NCBI GenBank assembly: GCA_035405785.1
Contig: DAONJS010000005.1
Location: forward strand, 62,001-126,000
Direction of reading: 5' to 3'
DNA length: 64,000 nucleotides
Origin: BPGX01 sp035405785
GTDB lineage: Bacteria > Bacteroidota > Bacteroidia > B-17B0 > Aurantibacillaceae
Made by a program: the position numbers and the translations under genes. The notes below the pieces were generated by a model. The model was given only the letters and a program-made list of their open reading frames with translations. It did not search any database and was not told the DNA's origin. Below, piece after piece: positions 26,225 to 34,771 of the stretch. How positions within the stretch are numbered: position 1 is the stretch's first letter; each line of letters starts with the position of its first letter.

Positions 26225-26487
26225 TATACCAAGGCACTTTAATTTCCAAAAAATTCCGCTTTAATGCTTTTAGACAGCAAAGCCATTGGAAGCTTGTGTT
26301 GGGGTCTCCCGTTCCAATCTTGTGAAATTTTCGTCATTGCGAGGGCGTTAGCCCGAAGCAATCTCGTAATTGTTATGTGGATAATACTTTTGAGATTGCT
26401 TCGCTACGCTCGCAATGACGATGTAAGCAGATTGCAGAGAAAAATTATTGTTCAATAATTTTCTGAAATCAGTGCCGTTTTGGTATA
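26225..26487. mobile_element. MITE-like block with imperfect terminal inverted repeats
   Basis: TATACCAAGGCACT at 26225-26238 faces AGTGCCGTTTTGGTATA at 26471-26487; the arms are complementary except for three extra bases in the right arm, and weaker complementarity continues inward. The 263-base block encodes nothing and contains the palindromic repeat at 26332-26420. It could be a non-autonomous element or an insertion-sequence remnant; no target duplication was verified. Confidence 0.35.
26332..26420. repeat. Dispersed palindromic repeat, copy 2
   Basis: CGTCATTGCGAGGGCGTTAG at the left and GAGATTGCTTCGCTACGCTC then GCAATGACG at the right, the inverse orientation of copies 1 and 3 as judged from the central CTCGTAATTGTTATG segment. 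Related to 657-784 and 41168-41256. Confidence 0.85.
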
Positions 26488-26519
26488 TTATTTTCTTTCA
26501 TTTAAAATTCCTGCAATTC

Positions 26520-27770
26520 TTAGTAATTAAAATTTTTTAATCTGATACCATTCTTAATAAAAGAAAAATCTAAAATATCCATTGCAGAAATTTTTTCTCT
26601 TTTCATAAAAAAATATACTATTAAAATACATTGTATTGTATAACTAATTGTTGCCACCATTGCTGCCCCACTAACGCTCCATTTCTGAATAAATAAACTG
26701 CTCAATAAAATTGTAAACAAACACGCTATTGTGTTACTTATTGCATTAAACTTCAATACACCTATCCCGCTAAAATAATGCGAAAATACTGCTGAATAGG
26801 AAATCATTATTACACCAAATGAAAGAATAATCATCGGAAATTTTATACCTGTAAAACCTTTTCCTAATATCCATATCAAAAAAGATTCAGGAATGGCTAA
26901 TAATATCAATACTGCCAAAATAGTTAAAATAAAACTACCTGTTGCCGCCTGAATAGTCAATCTTTTGGCTTTTTCTTTATCGTTTTCATTTGATACATAA
27001 CTTAATACTACTGTAGAAATTCCGCTATAAATCACAAATACGCTTTCTATTAAAGATGTTGCTGTAGAATATATTCCCAAAGATTGCAATGCTACTGCTG
27101 ATAAAACATAATAACTGAATCTGTTTGATAATAAATTCATCCAGTTACTCCATTGAGATAAAAATCCATTTGAAATAATCTTCGTCAATTGAAAATCAAT
27201 ATTTTTATCCTGAGAAAAATACTTCAATACTAAATATAGATTTAAAATCAATGCAAATCCAAATGAATAAAACAAAGCATCAAAATACGCATCCAGTGTT
27301 ACTTTTTTTTCAACAAAAATATCAAAACTTAAAACACTCGCTAATATCAATGGTTGCATTATACTCAACCAATTATACCATCTAATATTTTCTTTACCTA
27401 AAACTATTACCATACAAAATGTATTCAATATCACCATCAAACATACTATTCCAAATTCTAACTCAAAATTTTTAATTAGCAAATTAAAATACTTCAATAA
27501 CAATGTCCCTAAAATAGTAACTACTATAATCCACATTAATCCAAAACTCACAATTTTTTTCAAAGAAAATTTTGGAATAAAATGCACTAATGCGTATCCT
27601 GTAAATATCTCACTAATCATTTGTAAATTCGCAATATTTAAAATCAATAAACTAATTTCTCCTCTTGTTTCTACTCCCAAATATCTTGATGAAACAATTA
27701 AAATTAAAAAGTTGATAATTGCTACTAATCCTCTTGTTATTATACTGTAAGAAAATTTTTTAAACAACAT
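26520..27770 (-). CDS. Polysaccharide flippase, Wzx-like (MOP superfamily)
   Basis: A 416-residue membrane protein with about twelve helices, opening with the typical FSYSIITRGLVAIINFLILIV and SSRYLGVETRGEISLL segments (the 'RxLG..GRGE' start of oligosaccharide flippases). Such proteins move lipid-linked oligosaccharides across the cytoplasmic membrane. The C-terminal half has the repeated fold (FIQKWSVSGAAMVATISY). It follows a small outer-membrane protein gene by 2 bases on the same strand, so the two form an operon. The substrate is unknown; the WecA-type gene 4 kb downstream may belong to the same surface-glycan pathway. Confidence 0.85.
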   Translation of the reverse strand: MLFKKFSYSIITRGLVAIINFLILIVSSRYLGVETRGEISLLILNIANLQMISEIFTGYALVHFIPKFSLKKIVSFGLMWIIVVTILGTLLLKYFNLLIKNFELEFGIVCLMVILNTFCMVIVLGKENIRWYNWLSIMQPLILASVLSFDIFVEKKVTLDAYFDALFYSFGFALILNLYLVLKYFSQDKNIDFQLTKIISNGFLSQWSNWMNLLSNRFSYYVLSAVALQSLGIYSTATSLIESVFVIYSGISTVVLSYVSNENDKEKAKRLTIQAATGSFILTILAVLILLAIPESFLIWILGKGFTGIKFPMIILSFGVIMISYSAVFSHYFSGIGVLKFNAISNTIACLFTILLSSLFIQKWSVSGAAMVATISYTIQCILIVYFFMKREKISAMDILDFSFIKNGIRLKNFNY

Positions 27771-27772
27771 AA

Positions 27773-28471
27773 TTAATCAAAATCTCTTGTTACTTTTATA
27801 AAATACCAGTGAAAATGCAAGCCAAATGCTATCCACGACATATTCATTTTATTACCAAGTTTTGAATAATCCATATACTTATCTAATGTGGCATAAGATG
27901 GTTGAAATAAACTAAAATATAAAGTATAATTCATATATGCTCCAAATCCCAAATTTTCTTCAACCATAAATGTATATGAAAAATGTGGTTGAATAAATGC
28001 TGTTCTGAATTCCAATGGTGGAGCGGGTTTTCCACTATCTACTTTTAATTCTACATTAGTATATCTGTTGTAACTATACCCTGCTCTTAATTCTATAGAT
28101 CCAAATTGTTTTGGTCTGTTGCTTTCAGTTTCTACAGGCATAAAATAACCAAGTGTAAAATTTGGATTATATGACCTTAGAAAAAAATCATAACGCAAAG
28201 ATGTGTTTCCACTGATAAACTGAAACTTATTAGATGTTTTGAATAAAGCGTAATTAAAGCCCACACCGCTATAAAAATTTTTATGAACCTTTATTACAAA
28301 TTGTCCTCCTGCCTGAAATTCTCCTACAAAAGTATTTCTAAATGCTTCACTGCTGATGATGGTTTGAATACTACCTTCTCCTTTCAAAGAAAAACGAGAT
28401 AATTGATTTTGAGCGAATATCCACATATTCAAATTCACTAAAAAAATCAATATCCATTTGTATTTCATCAT
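27773..28471 (-). CDS. Outer-membrane beta-barrel protein, unknown function
   Basis: A 232-residue protein with a signal peptide (MMKYKWILIFLVNLNMWIFAQ) and a barrel-like mature part of alternating strands (GEGSIQTIISS, GGQFVIKVHKNFYSGVGFNY, SLRYDFFL) with aromatic girdles and a final ALHFHWYF-type strand. The paired ATGs at 28471 and 28468 are preferred over an in-frame TTG at 28501, because a perfect TATTTTTG element overlaps that TTG. It leads a two-gene operon with the Wzx-like flippase. No export or assembly motif is recognised. Confidence 0.75.
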   Translation of the reverse strand: MMKYKWILIFLVNLNMWIFAQNQLSRFSLKGEGSIQTIISSEAFRNTFVGEFQAGGQFVIKVHKNFYSGVGFNYALFKTSNKFQFISGNTSLRYDFFLRSYNPNFTLGYFMPVETESNRPKQFGSIELRAGYSYNRYTNVELKVDSGKPAPPLEFRTAFIQPHFSYTFMVEENLGFGAYMNYTLYFSLFQPSYATLDKYMDYSKLGNKMNMSWIAFGLHFHWYFIKVTRDFD

Positions 28472-28498
28472 CAACTTAATTTTCAAAAAACTTTTGCA

Positions 28499-28506
28499 CA
28501 AAAATA
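28499..28506 (-). promoter_or_regulatory. -7 element of the barrel protein-flippase operon
   Basis: TATTTTTG on the minus strand fits TAnnTTTG and ends 27 bases before the ATG at 28471. Confidence 0.45.
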
Positions 28507-28602
28507 ATCAAATTATCTGGTCATTATTTTTATTGTTAATTTGTGCCGAATATTGTAACTCTATTCTTGCTTAAATAATAAACTCAACTCAATAAAAATA
28601 AT

Positions 28603-29958
28603 ATGCCCATTCAACCTCATATTTTTCAATACCTTCTTAAAAGTATTCAAAAATACACAGATATTGATGAAAATTTATTCCTACAATCTTTTGATGAATC
28701 GCCATCTACAAGCATCTTAATCAATACAAATAAAATTGAACCTCAATTTCTGGATTTTGAATTATCAAACAAAGTTCCATGGAATAATAACGGCTACTAT
28801 TTATCTACCCGTCCACAATTTTATGCTGACCCTTTATTTTACGCAGGGGCTTATTATGTAATGGATAGTTCATCAATTTTTTTAGAATACATTTTATACC
28901 AAATTAATTTGTCCAAAAATGCCATCGCTTTAGATATTGCCGCCGCACCTGGCGGAAAATCAATTATTTTAAGTCATTATTTAGATGAAACTGGATTTCT
29001 TTATAGCAATGAAGTAAATTACAATCGTGCTAAAATTTTAAATTACAATCTCGCTAAATGGGGAAAATGCAATTACATTGTAACCAATAATGATTCTCAA
29101 GTATTTCAATCTGCAGAACAATTTTTTGATGCTGTGCTTTGTGATGTGCCTTGCACTGGTTCAGGTCTTTTTAGAAAATTTCCCGAATGGGCAAATGCTT
29201 TCAATGACAAACTAATTCAAGAATGTGTTTATCGTCAGAGAAAAATTCTTTCAAATATCTTTTCTTCACTCAAAGAAAATGGGTATCTCATATACAGCAC
29301 CTGTTCTTATACAAGCGAAGAAAATGAAGACATTGCTCAATTCATTTTACAAAATGGATTTGAAATTGTAGATATTCAAATTCCAAAAGAATGGGGCATC
29401 ATCAAAACAAAATATGGCATTCGTTTTTTTCCACATCTCACTTCATCAGAAGGATTTTTTTATGCCGTTTTTCAAAAGAAAAAACATTTTTCACTGAATT
29501 TAAATGAAAGCAAAAAGAATTTCCATCATTCACTTAAAGAAATAAAATTTTCAGAAAAAGCACCTTTTTTAGAATGGATAAATATGAAAGATTTTCATTC
29601 TGTGTATCAATGGAAAAACAATTACTATTTGAGTAATACAAAAAACAAAGAAATTCCTTCATTTAACTCATTAAAGTTAATCAGTATAGGCACAAAAATT
29701 TCCGATAATTTATTACCTGCACCAGAATTAGCACTTTCAAATTATTTAAATAAAGAGATTATTCCAAATATCTCATTATCCCGCACAGAAGCACAGCATT
29801 TTCTTAAAAAAGAACCCTTAAAAATAAATGCTGAAAAGAAATTATATTTAATGTCTTACAAAAATTTAGGGCTTGGATGGGCAAAGGTTTTAGAAAACAG
29901 ATTAAATAACTACTTCCCTTCCGAATGGCGAATCTTAAAAGAATTACCTGAAAATTAG
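28603..29958 (+). CDS. RNA m5C methyltransferase, RsmB/RsmF (NOL1/NOP2/Sun) family
   Basis: A 451-residue SAM-dependent enzyme that methylates a cytosine in rRNA; by length and C-terminal extension it is closest to RsmF (16S C1407). Motif I is DIAAAPGGKSIIL (about residues 108-120), motif IV with its cysteine is DVPCTGSGLFRK, and the catalytic cysteine is in the STCSYTSEENE motif VI. After the core, residues 300-451 form the RsmF-type C-terminal region with a PUA-like end (YLMSYKNLGLGWAKVLENRLNNYFP, shown here as two parts NLGLGWAKVLE and RLNNYFPSEW). It is a single gene, convergent with the Spy-like gene downstream. Confidence 0.9.
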   Translation: MPIQPHIFQYLLKSIQKYTDIDENLFLQSFDESPSTSILINTNKIEPQFLDFELSNKVPWNNNGYYLSTRPQFYADPLFYAGAYYVMDSSSIFLEYILYQINLSKNAIALDIAAAPGGKSIILSHYLDETGFLYSNEVNYNRAKILNYNLAKWGKCNYIVTNNDSQVFQSAEQFFDAVLCDVPCTGSGLFRKFPEWANAFNDKLIQECVYRQRKILSNIFSSLKENGYLIYSTCSYTSEENEDIAQFILQNGFEIVDIQIPKEWGIIKTKYGIRFFPHLTSSEGFFYAVFQKKKHFSLNLNESKKNFHHSLKEIKFSEKAPFLEWINMKDFHSVYQWKNNYYLSNTKNKEIPSFNSLKLISIGTKISDNLLPAPELALSNYLNKEIIPNISLSRTEAQHFLKKEPLKINAEKKLYLMSYKNLGLGWAKVLENRLNNYFPSEWRILKELPEN

Positions 29959-30005
29959 AAATGAGAAATTTTCAATTGATTTTCTGACTAAGAATCCAAG
30001 AAATA

Positions 30006-30464
30006 TTATTTCTCACCTTCTGCAGGAATCATTTCTTCAACCTGCCCATTTTGTTGTCCTGTCTTTTTTGCTTTATGATATTCTTTTAATCGTTCAATTT
30101 GTGCTGGTGTCAGGATATTTTTCACATCCATTCTATATTGCTTTCTTATTTGATGAATTTCTTGTTTTGCCACTTCTTTTTTATCCTGTTGTCCCTTATA
30201 CTTTTCAATAACTGCATCCACTGATTTTGCCCTATTCAATGCCAGTTCATAAACTTTTGTTTTTTGTTCTTCACTTAATCCTACAATTTTATTCAACTCA
30301 TCAACCGACTTTTGTGCCCTTTGTTCGGGGCTTAATTTTTGATGTTGCTTTTTAAGATTCATTTGCTTTGGTTGATTAGCAACATTAGGCGATGTTTGTG
30401 ATTGGATTTGAAATGATGCTAACATTAAACATCCTCCTGTTACAATGTAAATTAACTTTTTCAT
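30006..30464 (-). CDS. Spy/CpxP-like periplasmic protein
   Basis: A 152-residue exported protein with a signal peptide (MKKLIYIVTGGCLMLASFQIQSQ). The mature part is helical, Lys/Gln-rich and has LTxxQ-type repeats: KLSPEQRAQKSVDEL, GLSEEQKTKVYELAL and ILTPAQIERLKEYH, spaced as in Spy/CpxP-type chaperones and their Bacteroidota relatives. It may sense or buffer periplasmic stress. It stands alone between the rRNA methyltransferase and oxidase subunit II and is transcribed away from the latter. Confidence 0.75.
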   Translation of the reverse strand: MKKLIYIVTGGCLMLASFQIQSQTSPNVANQPKQMNLKKQHQKLSPEQRAQKSVDELNKIVGLSEEQKTKVYELALNRAKSVDAVIEKYKGQQDKKEVAKQEIHQIRKQYRMDVKNILTPAQIERLKEYHKAKKTGQQNGQVEEMIPAEGEK

Positions 30465-30592
30465 AATTTTTTATTTTTCACATTAGATGAATATTACTTT
30501 GAAAAGTTTAAATTAAAATTAAATTTTCTCTCAAAAATATCTCCTTAAAAATCATTAAAAAAAATTATTTGGTAAATATGATTTAAATTCAA

Positions 30593-30600
30593 TAATTTTG
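30593..30600 (+). promoter_or_regulatory. -7 element of the oxidase subunit II-I operon
   Basis: TAATTTTG fits TAnnTTTG, with a TTTG at 30568-30571 as a possible -33 element (21-base spacer). It ends 26 bases before the ATG at 30627. No FNR-type palindrome lies at the position seen in the nitrate genes. Confidence 0.5.
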
Positions 30601-30626
30601 TGCCCAAAATAATTAAATCATTATTT

Positions 30627-31658
30627 ATGAAACTTTTAATTGTATTAGCCGTTATTTTATTCATCCTAGCAGTTCATCAACTCCTCAAAGTAATAGAATA
30701 TGCAAGAGAATTAAGGCAAACAAAAGAATGGGAACCAACAGATAATGAAAATGATTTAATGGGAAAGTTAATGTTGTTGTTTGGTATTACATTTATAGGA
30801 TTGTTTTTTTATCAAATAAACAGATGGTATGATAAAGCCCTTCCTCCTGCCGCCTCAGAACATGGCAAACATATTGATGAATTACTGTTTTGGAATTTAA
30901 TACTTATTTCATTTGTTTTTGTTGTAGTTAATGCTTTATTGTTTTATTTTGCATATAAATATAGAGGAAATTCTCAAAGAAAAGCCATTTATTATGCAGA
31001 TAACAGCAAATTAGAAATGCTCTGGACTGTTATACCCGCAAGTGCTCTTGCATTTATTATTACATTTGGATTAAAATATTGGAATGAAATTACTGCTCCG
31101 TCTAATGAAAAAAATCCAATAATTGTTGAGTTATATGCAAAACAATTTGACTGGACTGCAAGATACCCAGGTAAAGATGGAAAATTAGGTTCCACTGATT
31201 TTCGCCATATAGAAGGAAGCAATCCCGTTGGATTAGATACTACTGATAAAGCAGGTTACGATGATTTATTAGTAAAAAATGAGTTTCATATTCCTGTTGG
31301 AAAAGAAGTTGTTTTTCATTTCAGATCAAGAGATGTAATACACTCTGCATTTATGCCACATTTCAGAGCACAAATGAACTGTGTACCTGGTATGGTTACA
31401 TCATTCAAATTTAAACCCACTAAAACAACCAAAGAAATGCGTCAGGATCCTTATGTGCAAAATTTAATGAAACAGATTAATGAACAAAGAGCAAAAGAAG
31501 GAAAAGAGCCTGTAGAATTTGATTATACCCTTTTATGCAACAAAATTTGCGGTGCATCACACTATAATATGCAAATGAAAATAGTTGTTGAAACCGAACA
31601 AGAGTTTAATGAATGGCTAAGACAACAAAAAGCATTCAAAACATTAGCAAGTAACTAA
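30627..31658 (+). CDS. ctaC: Cytochrome c oxidase subunit II
   Basis: Subunit II receives electrons at its CuA centre and passes them to subunit I. The 343-residue protein has four N-terminal membrane segments, two more than the usual two, as is common in Bacteroidota. The CuA site is complete: a His in DVIHSAFMPHFRAQ, then Cys304, Cys308, His312 and Met315 in CNKICGASHYNM. The usual Glu between the cysteines is Lys here. No heme c domain is fused. ATG at 30627 is chosen over an in-frame GTG at 30600 that overlaps the -7 element. The gene is followed by ctaD after 21 bases. Confidence 0.95.
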   Translation: MKLLIVLAVILFILAVHQLLKVIEYARELRQTKEWEPTDNENDLMGKLMLLFGITFIGLFFYQINRWYDKALPPAASEHGKHIDELLFWNLILISFVFVVVNALLFYFAYKYRGNSQRKAIYYADNSKLEMLWTVIPASALAFIITFGLKYWNEITAPSNEKNPIIVELYAKQFDWTARYPGKDGKLGSTDFRHIEGSNPVGLDTTDKAGYDDLLVKNEFHIPVGKEVVFHFRSRDVIHSAFMPHFRAQMNCVPGMVTSFKFKPTKTTKEMRQDPYVQNLMKQINEQRAKEGKEPVEFDYTLLCNKICGASHYNMQMKIVVETEQEFNEWLRQQKAFKTLASN

Positions 31659-31679
31659 TTTAATTAAAAAATAAAGTAT

Positions 31680-33503
31680 ATGGAAACAGCAAATATCACA
31701 AATGCAGCCCTACACCAACAAGAGCATATAGATATTCATCGCTACGAAGAACACGAAGAAAGTTTTATTTCTAAGTATGTGTTTAGCATGGATCATAAAA
31801 TGATTGCTAAACAATACTTAATTACTGCAATGGTGATGGCTGTTATTGCAATGACAATGAGTATTGTTTTTCGTCTGCAATTAGCATGGCCGGGAGAAAA
31901 ATTTGCATTTATCAATTGGATAATGGGCGATAAATGGGGAAAAGATGGTATTTTAGACCCAAATGCTTATCTTGCTCTTGTAACTATTCACGGAACAATA
32001 ATGGTGTTCTTTTTATTGACAGGTGGTTTATCTGGAACATTTGCTAATCTTTTGATTCCATATCAAATTGGTGCAAGAGATATGGCTTCCCCATTTATAA
32101 ATATGTTATCATATTGGTTATTTCTAGTTTCAGCAGTAATAATGGTAATTTCCATCTTTTTACCTGATGGTGGAGCATCAGCAGGTTGGACAGTATATCC
32201 ACCACTTTCCGCACTTCCTCAAGCAATTCCAGGGAGTGGATTAGGGATGGATTTATGGTTATTTTCTATGGCTCTTTTTATAGCATCTTCATTAATGGGT
32301 GGATTAAATTATATAGTTACAGTATTGCAATTAAGAACTAAAGGAATGAAAATGACCCGATTGCCTCTAACTGTATGGGCAATGTTAATTACAGCTATTA
32401 TTGGTTTGCTATCATTTCCAGTATTATTATCTGCTGCACTATTGTTATTATCTGACAGATTATTAGGCACAAGTTTTTATTTATCTGATATTTATATTGG
32501 CGGAAGGCCTCTTGATTACAGCGGTGGTAGCCCTATATTATATGAACATTTATTCTGGTTTTTAGGACACCCAGAAGTGTACATTGTATTATTACCAGCA
32601 CTTGGAATTACTTCAGAAATTATTTCAAATGTAACTCGTAAGCCAATATTTGGATACAGAGCTATGATTGGGTCAATGTTGGCTATAGCTTTCTTATCTT
32701 TCATTGTTTGGGGACACCACATGTATGTAACAGGAATGAATCCATTCTTAGGTTCTGTGTTTGTTTTCACAACATTATTGATTGCCATTCCATCTGCAGT
32801 AAAAGCATTCAACTATTTAACCACCTTATGGAAAGGTAATATTCAATATACACCAGCTGCTTTATTTTCCATCGGATTAGTTTCTTCATTTGTAACTGGT
32901 GGTGTAACAGGTATTATTCTTGCAGACAGCACATTAGATATTACTGTTCATGATACTTATTTTGTTGTAGGACACTTTCATATAGTAATGGGTTTATCAG
33001 CAGTTTTTGGAATGTTTGCAGGTGTTTATCACTGGTTTCCAAAATTGTATGGTAGAATGATGAATAAAAAATTAGGTTATGTTCACTTTTGGCTAACATT
33101 TATTTCTGCTTATGGTGTATTTTTCCCAATGCACTTTTTAGGATTAGCTGGTGTTCCAAGAAGATATTACACCAATAGCGAATTTCCAATGTTTGATGCT
33201 TTATATGATGTTAATGTTGTCATTACAATATCAGCAATCATTGGGGCATTGGCACAATTGATTTTTATATTTAATTTCTTTTATAGCATGTTCAGAGGTC
33301 CAAAAGCACCACAAAATCCATGGAATGCAAATAGTTTAGAATGGACAACACCTGTTGCTCATATTCATGGAAACTGGCCTGGCGAATTACCAACAGTTCA
33401 TAGATGGGCTTATGATTATAGCAAACCCGGTTATGAAAAAGATTTTGTTCCACAAACAGTTCCATTAAAAGAAGGTGAATTAGATGGTGGCGGACATCAT
33501 TAA
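31680..33503 (+). CDS. ctaD: Cytochrome c oxidase subunit I
   Basis: The catalytic subunit of an aa3-type oxidase, 607 residues, with twelve core helices. Heme and copper ligands are visible: His in TIHGTIMVFFLL (low-spin heme), HPEVYIVLLPALG with the His-Tyr cross-link pair, WGHHMYVTGMNP (CuB histidines) and GHFHIVMGLSAVFG (high-spin heme and low-spin heme histidines). An N-terminal extension of about 35 polar residues precedes the first helix. Subunits III and IV and heme O synthase are encoded at 4.9-7.6 kb. A terminator follows 47 bases downstream, so the operon is just subunits II and I. Confidence 0.97.
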   Translation: METANITNAALHQQEHIDIHRYEEHEESFISKYVFSMDHKMIAKQYLITAMVMAVIAMTMSIVFRLQLAWPGEKFAFINWIMGDKWGKDGILDPNAYLALVTIHGTIMVFFLLTGGLSGTFANLLIPYQIGARDMASPFINMLSYWLFLVSAVIMVISIFLPDGGASAGWTVYPPLSALPQAIPGSGLGMDLWLFSMALFIASSLMGGLNYIVTVLQLRTKGMKMTRLPLTVWAMLITAIIGLLSFPVLLSAALLLLSDRLLGTSFYLSDIYIGGRPLDYSGGSPILYEHLFWFLGHPEVYIVLLPALGITSEIISNVTRKPIFGYRAMIGSMLAIAFLSFIVWGHHMYVTGMNPFLGSVFVFTTLLIAIPSAVKAFNYLTTLWKGNIQYTPAALFSIGLVSSFVTGGVTGIILADSTLDITVHDTYFVVGHFHIVMGLSAVFGMFAGVYHWFPKLYGRMMNKKLGYVHFWLTFISAYGVFFPMHFLGLAGVPRRYYTNSEFPMFDALYDVNVVITISAIIGALAQLIFIFNFFYSMFRGPKAPQNPWNANSLEWTTPVAHIHGNWPGELPTVHRWAYDYSKPGYEKDFVPQTVPLKEGELDGGGHH

Positions 33504-33550
33504 AAGTGAAGAGTGAAAAGTGATGAGCGAATAAATAAATGATTGTGGAA

Positions 33551-33580
33551 GGAGCGTATTTGTATTACGCTCCTTTTTAA
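33551..33580 (+). terminator. Rho-independent terminator after ctaD
   Basis: GGAGCGTA and TACGCTCC form an 8-bp stem around a 7-base loop, followed by TTTTTAATTTTTT. Confidence 0.9.
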
Positions 33581-33885
33581 TTTTTTAATTCTTAGTTTTT
33601 ATAGAATTGAAAAACGTGTGAATGAAGTACTGAAGACATTCGTGTCCAATTCTGTTAATTTTATTAACGGCGCTGAATTAGAATTTATGGTCAAAAAAGG
33701 AATTAAACAATATTTCATAATTTCATTTAGTTTTTGAGTACCAATGAAATCTGTCGTTATGCTAACTGGAAACATTAGTATTTTAAGTGCTTAGATTTTG
33801 ATACATTATTAATTTTCAATATTAAAAAGCTAATGATTAAATATCAGTGTCCTCTGCGTGAGAAATATATTTACACTAAAAGTAA

Positions 33886-33938
33886 CAAATAAAATAAAAA
33901 ACCCCGAAAGTGGTTTCAAAATTTCCACTAACGGGGTT
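33886..33938 (-). terminator. Rho-independent terminator after yceI
   Basis: On the minus strand AACCCCG pairs with CGGGGTT, with an inner AGTGG/CCACT stem, then TTTTTTATTTTATTT. It lies about 40 bases downstream of the YceI stop codon. Confidence 0.88.
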
Positions 33939-33977
33939 GATTAGTTGCTCTGAGGCTTTATAAAAAACTCTTCGTGA

Positions 33978-34568
33978 TTACTTAGCTTTTACTAATTCTA
34001 CTTTACAATTAATATTTACTTCATCACTAACTACTACTCCACCTGTTTCAAGTGCAGCATTCCATGTTAAGCCAAATTCGCTTCTTTTGATAACTCCAGA
34101 AACTTTAAAGCCATAACGAGTATTACCCCATGGATCTTTAACAGTTGTGCCACTTCCAATTGCTTTCAATGTAATAGTTTTAGTAACACCTTTGATGGTT
34201 AATTCTCCTTTCAATTCATATTCATTTTTGTTCTTAGTTGGTTTCATTGAAATGGACTTAAAAGTGATGGTAGGATACTTTGCGGCATCAAAGAATTCAG
34301 GTGATTTTAAATGACCGTCTCTTTGTTCATTATCTGTGTTAATGCTATTCACATCTGCAGTAAAAGTAATGGTAGCATCTGTGAAATCAGTTTCTGATTT
34401 AGAAGTTACTTCTCCCCCATACATTTTGAAGTATCCTTCTACTTCGCTAATCATCATGTGGGTTACTGTAAAGCCAACTTTTGAGTGGCTGTTGTCAATG
34501 TTCCATTTTACCTGTGCCTGTGTGGCGATTGTTGTTGCTGTCATAGTTGTAAGGATTAATTTTTTCAT
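33978..34568 (-). CDS. YceI family periplasmic protein
   Basis: A 196-residue exported protein (signal MKKLILTTMTATTIATQAQ) with the YceI lipocalin-like fold: WNIDNSHSKVGFTVTHMMIS at the start (the 'D..HS.v.F...H' signature), FTADVNSINTDNEQRDGHLKS, FFDAAKYPTITFKS and ELTIKGVTKTITL. Family members bind isoprenoid or other lipophilic molecules in the periplasm. ATG at 34568 is preferred; the in-frame TTG at 34589 overlaps a perfect -7 element. One-gene unit with its own terminator. Confidence 0.93.
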   Translation of the reverse strand: MKKLILTTMTATTIATQAQVKWNIDNSHSKVGFTVTHMMISEVEGYFKMYGGEVTSKSETDFTDATITFTADVNSINTDNEQRDGHLKSPEFFDAAKYPTITFKSISMKPTKNKNEYELKGELTIKGVTKTITLKAIGSGTTVKDPWGNTRYGFKVSGVIKRSEFGLTWNAALETGGVVVSDEVNINCKVELVKAK

Positions 34569-34586
34569 AGTTTTTAATTTTGGGTG

Positions 34587-34594
34587 CAAATATA
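34587..34594 (-). promoter_or_regulatory. -7 element of yceI
   Basis: TATATTTG on the minus strand, perfect TAnnTTTG, 18 bases before the ATG at 34568. Confidence 0.55.
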
Positions 34595-34771
34595 TGTATA
34601 AACATTTGTTGTTTGAACATCTTTTTAATTTTTTTAACTATTTTGTAAGAAAGTGTAACCTCAAAAATGCGTAAGGGATGCAAAGGGTGAAGCTCTATTC
34701 GCTCACGGGCAACACTGACTCAGCAAAGCGAGAGCGGGCACTAAATAAATTATCAAACTAATTTATTTAAT

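Larger units (their letters stand above)
26140..26519. other. Intergenic region with an inverted-repeat-flanked block
   Basis: No gene is supported in these 380 bases; the short frame over 26264-26458 only reads through a repeat. The stretch holds imperfect terminal inverted repeats (26225-26238 and 26471-26487) around copy 2 of the dispersed palindromic repeat. Confidence 0.6.
33504..33977. other. Intergenic region with two facing terminators
   Basis: These 474 bases hold the ctaD terminator (33551-33580) and the yceI terminator (33886-33938). Between them is A+T-rich sequence without a credible gene; the plus frame 33543-33737 starts inside the terminator. A palindrome GACATTCGTGTC (33635-33646) also occurs at 41047-41058. 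Confidence 0.55.

Noticed and set aside
26264..26458. Possible 64-residue gene on the plus strand
   Set aside because: The frame simply reads through the dispersed palindromic repeat; its Arg/Ala-rich product follows from the repeat sequence.
33543..33737. Possible 64-residue gene on the plus strand
   Set aside because: It starts inside the ctaD terminator hairpin, has no start-site support and no recognisable protein pattern.
34681..34745. A fourth copy of the palindromic repeat near 34.7 kb
   Set aside because: It contains 'gcaaagcgagagcggg' and similar words but lacks the paired arms, so it does not belong to the family.
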